This document shows, piece after piece, positions 31,828 through 36,362 of a DNA stretch of 36,362 nt. A program made the translations under genes and the position numbers. A model generated the notes under the pieces. That model worked only from the letters and a program-made list of their open reading frames with translations, was not told the origin of the DNA and made no database searches. The stretch is taken from positions 1 through 36,362 of the forward strand of contig NZ_JMFG01000037.1 in assembly GCF_000687145.1 (NCBI RefSeq), read 5' to 3'. How positions within the stretch are numbered: position 1 is the first letter of the stretch; each line of letters starts with the position of its first letter. Origin of the DNA: Thermoanaerobaculum aquaticum (GTDB taxonomy: Bacteria; Acidobacteriota; Thermoanaerobaculia; Thermoanaerobaculales; Thermoanaerobaculaceae).

Positions 31828-32585
31828 GCTTCCTCCCAACGAACCGGGACCCCTGCTGCTGCCAACCTCCGCTTGAGGTCAGCCACCGTCATCTGCTGCT
31901 GATGAAAGATGCTGGCCGCCAGGCCGGCATCGGCGCCCGCTTGAAAAGCGGCCACAAAGTGCTCCGGCAAGGTGCCGCCGCCGGAGGCCACAATGGGCAC
32001 GCTCACCGCCTTTCGCACCGCCGCCAGCAGCTCCACATCGAAGCCCTGGCCGGTGCCGTCACGGTCTATGGAGGTGAGCAAAAGCTCGCCGGCCCCCCGC
32101 TCCACCCCCTCCTGCACCCAAGAAACCACATCGCGACCGGTGGGCACCGTGCCGCCGTGGGTGACCACCTCGAAGCCCCAGGGGGCCCGGCGGGCGTCCA
32201 CCGCCAGCACCACGCTTTGACTACCCAAAAGCGCCGCCAGCTGCGAAAGCAGCTCGGGGTTGGCCACCGCCGCCGAGTTCACCGCCACCTTATCGGCGCC
32301 GGCAGCCAGCAGCTTTCGTGCATCCTCCACCGTTCGCACCCCACCTCCCACGCAAAACGGGATGTCCAGCACCTCCGCCACCTGGCCCACCACCCAACGC
32401 ATGGTTTCCCTTCCCTCCACGGTGGCGGAAATATCGAGAAAAACCAGCTCGTCGGCGCCTTCGTCGCGGTAGCGCTGGGCCAACGCCACAGGATCCCCCA
32501 TGGTGCGCAGGTCCTGAAAACGCACGCCCTTCACCACCCGGCCGCGGTCCACATCCAAGCACGGAACGACCCGGAAAGCTCCCAC
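31818..32585 (-). CDS. hisF: Imidazole glycerol phosphate synthase, cyclase subunit
   Basis: HisF, 255 residues, is the TIM barrel that makes imidazole glycerol phosphate and AICAR with ammonia from HisH. RVVPCLDVDRGRVVKGVRF carries the first catalytic aspartate, and LLTSIDRDGTGQGFD the second. FCVGGGVRT and IVASGGG are the phosphate loops. The GTG at 32585 is chosen since it lies one base after the hisA stop behind AGGGG and gives the standard length. A longer reading would overlap hisA. Confidence 0.96.
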   Translation of the reverse strand: MGAFRVVPCLDVDRGRVVKGVRFQDLRTMGDPVALAQRYRDEGADELVFLDISATVEGRETMRWVVGQVAEVLDIPFCVGGGVRTVEDARKLLAAGADKVAVNSAAVANPELLSQLAALLGSQSVVLAVDARRAPWGFEVVTHGGTVPTGRDVVSWVQEGVERGAGELLLTSIDRDGTGQGFDVELLAAVRKAVSVPIVASGGGTLPEHFVAAFQAGADAGLAASIFHQQQMTVADLKRRLAAAGVPVRWEEAWG

Positions 32586-32586
32586 C

Positions 32587-33321
32587 TCAAGCCCCCTGCA
32601 CCTGGGCGATATCGGCAAAGGTCAGCTGCCCGGTGGCCAAAGCGGTCCCCACCACCACCCCTTCCAGCCCATCCCGGGCCATGGCAGCCAGGAACCGCAG
32701 CTCCTCTAACCTCCCCACCCCTCCGGAAGCCAACACCCCCGGGCCAAAGGCATGCAAGACCCTGCGCAGCAAGGGAAAATCCGGTCCATCCCCGGTGCCA
32801 TCCAGATCCACCGCCGTCACCAGAAGGTGCCGGCACCCCAGCCGCCTGACCTCCCGGGCAAAATCCGCCGGCGACCAGGAGCTGGCCTCCGCCCAGCCGC
32901 CGGTGACCACCACGCCCTGGCGGCTGTCCGCCGCCACCACCAGCCCCTCGGGGTCTTCGGCCGCAAGGAGCTGGATGGTCTTGGGCTCCCGCACCGCCAG
33001 CGAGCCCACCACCACCCGGGTGGCCCCCAGCGCCCGCAGCTCCCGGTAGGCCTCGGCGGAGCGCACCCCGCCCCCCACCTGCACCGGGACCGAAAGCTCC
33101 CGGCACAGCGCCGCCACCACCGGCCGGTTGTGCCCCAAGCCCAAAGCCGCATCCAAATCCACCACGTGCACCCCCGCAACGCCCCCCTCCTGCCAGCGCT
33201 GCGCCAGCGCCACCGGATCCTCGCTCACCACCCAGGCGGTTTCGGGTCTGCCCTGGCGCAAGCGCACGGCCTTGCCGCCCAAAAGGTCCACCGCTGCCCA
33301 AACGCGAAAGTTGCCGCTCAT
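32587..33321 (-). CDS. hisA: ProFAR isomerase (HisA)
   Basis: HisA, 244 residues, is a TIM barrel opening the ribose of ProFAR by an Amadori rearrangement. WAAVDLLGGKAVRLRQG contains the catalytic aspartate, and TAVDLDGTGDGPDF the catalytic acid of the second half. VQVGGGVRS and LASGGVGRLEEL bind the two phosphates. The ATG overlaps the hisH stop by 4 bases. A trpF gene is present in the same operon, so a PriA-like dual role is not needed. Confidence 0.95.
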   Translation of the reverse strand: MSGNFRVWAAVDLLGGKAVRLRQGRPETAWVVSEDPVALAQRWQEGGVAGVHVVDLDAALGLGHNRPVVAALCRELSVPVQVGGGVRSAEAYRELRALGATRVVVGSLAVREPKTIQLLAAEDPEGLVVAADSRQGVVVTGGWAEASSWSPADFAREVRRLGCRHLLVTAVDLDGTGDGPDFPLLRRVLHAFGPGVLASGGVGRLEELRFLAAMARDGLEGVVVGTALATGQLTFADIAQVQGA

Positions 33322-33917
33322 GAAGCCCGCTCCAAAAACTCACGCAAAAAACGCGCGCCCGCTTCCCCGCTCTTTTCGGGGTGGAACTGCACCCCCACCA
33401 CCCGCCCCCGCTGGGCCGCCGCGCAAAGGCGCAACCCCTCGTGCTCCACCACCGCCGCCTCATCTTCGGGGCTGGCTTGGGCGGCAAAGGAGTGCACGAA
33501 GTAAAACCACTTCCCGTCCAGAGAGCGAAAACCCCGGCGGGTGAGCTCCACCCGCGCCCAGCCCATGTGCGGCACCCGTACCCCGGCGGGCAAAGGCGAA
33601 ACCACCCCGGAGAGAAACCCCAGGCCGCGATGCACACCGAACTCCGTGAGCTCTTCAAACAACAGCTGGTGCCCGAGGCAAATGCCCAAAAGCCACGCCC
33701 CGTTTTCCACCGCCTGCCGGAGGGCTCCCGCAAGCCCGGTTTCCCCGAGCCGGCGCAACGCCGGAGGCGCTGCCCCCACGCCGGGCAGCACCAGGCAGCG
33801 GGCCCCGGCTACCTCTCTGGCCTGGGAAACCACCTGCACGTCCGCTCCCAAACGGCGAAAAGCCCGCACTACGTTGGGCAGGTTGCCCACCCCAAGGTCC
33901 ACCACGGTGACGGTCAT
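33318..33917 (-). CDS. hisH: Imidazole glycerol phosphate synthase, glutamine amidotransferase subunit
   Basis: HisH, 199 residues, releases ammonia from glutamine and passes it through the HisF barrel. VTVVDLGVGNLPNVVRAF is the N-terminal strand, VLPGVGAAPPA the oxyanion region, LGICLGHQLLFE the nucleophile loop with C80, and GVQFHPEKSGEAG the His-Glu of the triad. The usual residue after the cysteine loop is Met (LGMQ); here it is His, as in TrpG. The ATG overlaps the hisB stop (ATGA). Confidence 0.96.
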   Translation of the reverse strand: MTVTVVDLGVGNLPNVVRAFRRLGADVQVVSQAREVAGARCLVLPGVGAAPPALRRLGETGLAGALRQAVENGAWLLGICLGHQLLFEELTEFGVHRGLGFLSGVVSPLPAGVRVPHMGWARVELTRRGFRSLDGKWFYFVHSFAAQASPEDEAAVVEHEGLRLCAAAQRGRVVGVQFHPEKSGEAGARFLREFLERAS

Positions 33918-34510
33918 AGGTGCAGGGTGCCTTTGGTGGAGGGCACGGTTTCCGAAACCAGCTGCACCGCTTGCCGCAGGGCCAGGGCAAAGGCCTTAAA
34001 CGCCGCTTCCGCCGCGTGGTGCGGGTCGCGCCCCCGCTCCACGTCCAGATGGAGGGTCAAAAGCCCGCGGCTGGCCAGCGCCTTGAAAAACTCCGCCACC
34101 AGCGTGAGCGGAAAGGTGCTGGTCACCAGCGCCAGCTCCAGCCCTTGGGGGAAAGCCACCCAGGCGTAGGGCCGCCCCGATAGGTCCACCACCGCCCGGG
34201 CCAGGGCCTCGTCCAGGGGCGCGTAGGCAAAACCGAAGCGCTGGATCCCCCGCCGCTCGCCCAGGGCCTCGGCCAGAGCCTGACCCACCGCCAGCCCCAC
34301 GTCCTCCACGGTGTGGTGGGCGTCCACCACCAGATCGCCCTCGGCCCGCACCGTCAAGCCCACCCCCGCGTGGTGGGCCAGGGTTGCCAACATGTGGTCA
34401 AAAAAACCCACGCCGGTGGTCACCGCGTAACCCTGACCACCCAGCTCCAGCTCCACCACCACGGTGGTTTCACCGGTGAGCCGCTCCACCCGCCCCACTC
34501 TAGAGTCCAC
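33914..34510 (-). CDS. hisB: Imidazoleglycerol-phosphate dehydratase
   Basis: This is the monofunctional HisB dehydratase, 198 residues, without the histidinol-phosphatase domain found in enterobacteria. The manganese ligands are in FFDHMLATLAHHAG, DAHHTVEDVG and GRDPHHAAEAAFKA, giving the paired di-histidine sites. VDLSGRPYAW and FPLTLVAEFFKALA are typical. The start is GTG behind AGGAGG at a 6-base spacing. It overlaps hisC by 11 bases. Histidinol-phosphate phosphatase must be encoded elsewhere. Confidence 0.96.
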   Translation of the reverse strand: MDSRVGRVERLTGETTVVVELELGGQGYAVTTGVGFFDHMLATLAHHAGVGLTVRAEGDLVVDAHHTVEDVGLAVGQALAEALGERRGIQRFGFAYAPLDEALARAVVDLSGRPYAWVAFPQGLELALVTSTFPLTLVAEFFKALASRGLLTLHLDVERGRDPHHAAEAAFKAFALALRQAVQLVSETVPSTKGTLHL

Positions 34511-35531
34511 GGGTCACCTCCTGCAGCACCGCCAGCAAAGTGTCCCCCTCCTCGGGGTTGCCCACCGTGACCCGCACGTACCCGGAAGCCGAAAGCTCCT
34601 CCACCGGCCGCACAGCCACCCCCGCCTGGGCCAACGCCTGGGCCAAGCGCGCCCCGTCCCACCCCTGGCAGCGGAGCAGGTAAAAGTTGCCGCGGGAAGG
34701 CACGGCTTCAAGTTTGGGCAGCGAGGCCAAGGCCGCCAGCTGGCGATCCCTTTCGGCCACCACCGCTTGCGCCCTCTGCCGCCCCACCTCCGGCAGTGCC
34801 GCGGCCGCTTCGAAGGCCGCCCAAACGGCCACCCCGGGGGCAAACGGGAACAGCCGCTTGGCCACCCTCTTCGCCAGCTCCGGGGACGTGCACAGGCAGC
34901 CGGCGCGCACCCCGGCCACCCCCCAGACCTTGGAAAGCGTGCGGGTCACCATCAAGTTGGGGAACTCCGTAAGCCACGAACGCATGTCACCGTCGCTTCC
35001 AAACTCCCAGTAAGCCCCGTCCCAAATTGTGGGTTTGCCGAGGCTCAACAGCCTGCGCCAGAGGGCCGGAGAGAGCTCGCCGCCGGTGGGGTTGTTGGGG
35101 GAGCACAGGAGGAGGAGGTCCGCGTCTTCGGCCAAGCTAAAAAGCTCGTCCTCGGCCACGGCAAAATCCGGCGGCTTCAGCCACAACCGCAGCTCGCTAC
35201 CGCCGGCACGGCGGATCAGCCAGGGGTAAATGGAAAAGCTGGGCCATAAGGTCAACACCTTGCCGCCAGCGGCAAAGGTAGCCAGGGCCGCCGCTAAAAC
35301 CTCGTTGGAGCCGTTGCCCACCAGCGTGCCTTCAACCTGCCAACCGTAAAGCCGCGCGGCGGCCTCCCGGGCCGGCCGGGCATCCATGGGCGGGTAGCGC
35401 CGCAGCTCCACCTGCTCCAAGAAGGAAAGGAACAGCTTGCGAAAGGCCTCGTCGGCATCCCAGGGGGCCTCGTTGAGGTCCAAACGCAGGGGGGCAGGCG
35501 CCACCGCCGGACGGGAATAACCGGTGCTCAC
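34500..35531 (-). CDS. hisC: Histidinol-phosphate aminotransferase
   Basis: HisC, 343 residues, is a fold-type I PLP enzyme that makes histidinol phosphate from imidazole acetol phosphate and glutamate. LDLNEAPWDADEAF, VGNGSNEVLAAAL, CSPNNPTGGEL and RTLSKVWGVAGVRAG are the family motifs, with K201 as the PLP lysine. The GTG at 35531 overlaps the hisD stop (GTGA) and gives the usual length; the open frame upstream lies across hisD and is not coding. The ribosome-binding GGGAGG is very close to the start. Confidence 0.95.
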   Translation of the reverse strand: MSTGYSRPAVAPAPLRLDLNEAPWDADEAFRKLFLSFLEQVELRRYPPMDARPAREAAARLYGWQVEGTLVGNGSNEVLAAALATFAAGGKVLTLWPSFSIYPWLIRRAGGSELRLWLKPPDFAVAEDELFSLAEDADLLLLCSPNNPTGGELSPALWRRLLSLGKPTIWDGAYWEFGSDGDMRSWLTEFPNLMVTRTLSKVWGVAGVRAGCLCTSPELAKRVAKRLFPFAPGVAVWAAFEAAAALPEVGRQRAQAVVAERDRQLAALASLPKLEAVPSRGNFYLLRCQGWDGARLAQALAQAGVAVRPVEELSASGYVRVTVGNPEEGDTLLAVLQEVTRGL

Positions 35532-36362
35532 AACCTCCCCCGCTCGCCGGCGCTCAGGGCTTCCGCGTGAAGGGGGAGCCCCTCCACTTCCGCCAGGGTG
35601 GCCGCCGCCCTGGCCAGCTTGGGGTAGCGGTGCGGGGCAACCTGGATCACCGCGGTGCGGTGCACGAAATCCCAAACCCCCAGGGGCGAGGCAAAGCGCG
35701 CCGCCCGGGCCGTGGGCAAGATGTGGTTGGAGCCCACCACGTAATCGCCCAGGGTCACCGGTGAAAAAGCCCCCAGGAAAACGGCACCCGCCGCGGTGAT
35801 GCGCTCCACCCAGCGTTGCGGCTCTTCCACCAAAAGCTCCACGTGCTCCGGCGCAATGCGGTTCACCACCCCACAGGCGGCCTCCATGTCCTCGGCCAAA
35901 AACACCGCCCCCCACCGCTTCAGGGCGGTACGGGCCGGGGAGTCGCCGGGCAGGGAACGCAAACGCGAGCGCAGGCGGGCTTCGACCTTTTCCGCCAGGC
36001 TTTCCGAAGTGGTCACGGCCACCGCCAGGGCGTCCTCGTCGTGTTCGGCCTGGGCCAGGAGGTCAGCGGCGACGATGGCGGGATCGGCGTGGCCGTCGGC
36101 CACCACCACCACCTCCGAAGGCCCAGCGATGAGGTCCACGTCCACGATGCCGTACAGCGCCCGCTTGGCCGCTGTCACCCAGCGCCCACCGGGACCCACG
36201 ATCTTGTCCACCGGCGTCACCGACTCGGTCCCCAAGGCTAAAGCCGCCAGCGCATGGGCCCCGCCCATCAGGTACACCTCGCGGAGCTCCAGGCGCTTGA
36301 GCAGGTAGCGCAGGTGCGGTGAGCTGAGGTACGCCCGGGGCGGGCAGGCCACGGCAATGCGC
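35528..36362 (-). CDS. hisD: Histidinol dehydrogenase, C-terminal part (5' end outside the window)
   Basis: HisD oxidises histidinol to histidine in two NAD-dependent steps. The last 277 residues are in the window and run off the right edge in frame (reading R-I-A-V-A-C-P-P). GGAHALAALALGTESV, VDKIVGPGGRWV, DLIAGPSEVVVVAD, LLAQAEHDEDA and IAPEHVELL carry the zinc site and the catalytic His-Glu. YVVGSNHILPTARAARFASPLGVWDFV closes the domain. It precedes hisC in the operon. An internal GTG (36352) is not the true start. Confidence 0.97.
   Translation of the reverse strand, partial: RIAVACPPRAYLSSPHLRYLLKRLELREVYLMGGAHALAALALGTESVTPVDKIVGPGGRWVTAAKRALYGIVDVDLIAGPSEVVVVADGHADPAIVAADLLAQAEHDEDALAVAVTTSESLAEKVEARLRSRLRSLPGDSPARTALKRWGAVFLAEDMEAACGVVNRIAPEHVELLVEEPQRWVERITAAGAVFLGAFSPVTLGDYVVGSNHILPTARAARFASPLGVWDFVHRTAVIQVAPHRYPKLARAAATLAEVEGLPLHAEALSAGERGRL

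Noticed and set aside
35532-35915. Upstream extension of the hisC frame
   Set aside because: It lies over hisD, which has all its motifs. The HisC family start fits the GTG at 35531.

Overview
The window is a GC-rich bacterial chromosome segment with very tight gene packing and mostly core metabolism. Most genes lie on the minus strand. An RND efflux pump with a lipoprotein adaptor, other lipoproteins and a kinase-fold/FHA-like protein point to a Gram-negative. The mix of genes would fit Acidobacteriota or a neighbouring phylum, but this is a guess from general impression and not a phylogenetic result. No integrase, IS element, CRISPR array or phage gene was seen. GTG and TTG starts are common, and many neighbouring genes overlap by 4 bases (ATGA/GTGA).

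Reading leftwards on the minus strand, 1-6604 is a translation block. A strong sigma70-type promoter (6576-6604) drives rplM, rpsI, rpsB, tsf, pyrH, frr, a fused ispDF and rlmB, with a terminator-like attenuator between rpsB and tsf. A second promoter (564-592) drives tRNA-Thr(TGT), tRNA-Tyr(GTA), tRNA-Gly(TCC) and tRNA-Thr(GGT), followed by tuf (EF-Tu), of which only the first 20 bases are in the window. This is the same order as the E. coli tRNA-tufB operon.

6708-12342 carries an RND efflux pump with its adaptor and an RsmF/NOP2-type rRNA cytosine methyltransferase. From 12395 rightwards on the plus strand come malQ and a compact serine operon: a DUF1015 protein, serA and serC, closed by a clear rho-independent terminator (17256-17281). 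No serB is present, and the DUF1015 protein has a DGHHR motif that recalls free serine kinases of the ParB/Srx superfamily. This is the best candidate here for undescribed biochemistry. Next come an uncharacterised membrane protein (minus), a divergent hotdog thioesterase (plus), and a GT-C/GT2 glycosyltransferase pair (minus) whose base composition is clearly more AT-rich than its surroundings.

20998-24742 is a three-gene minus-strand operon: a pseudokinase with a degenerate FHA-like domain, a lipoprotein with an Ig-like (Big_5-type) domain, and an alpha/beta hydrolase. All key catalytic residues of the kinase domain are replaced.

24783-36362 is one uninterrupted his-trp super-operon, hisD(partial)-hisC-hisB-hisH-hisA-hisF-hisIE-trpE-trpG-trpD-trpC-trpF-trpB-trpA. 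Nearly every junction overlaps, and the largest gap is 12 bases. Histidine and tryptophan synthesis, both of which use PRPP, therefore appear to be co-transcribed. hisG is not in the window.
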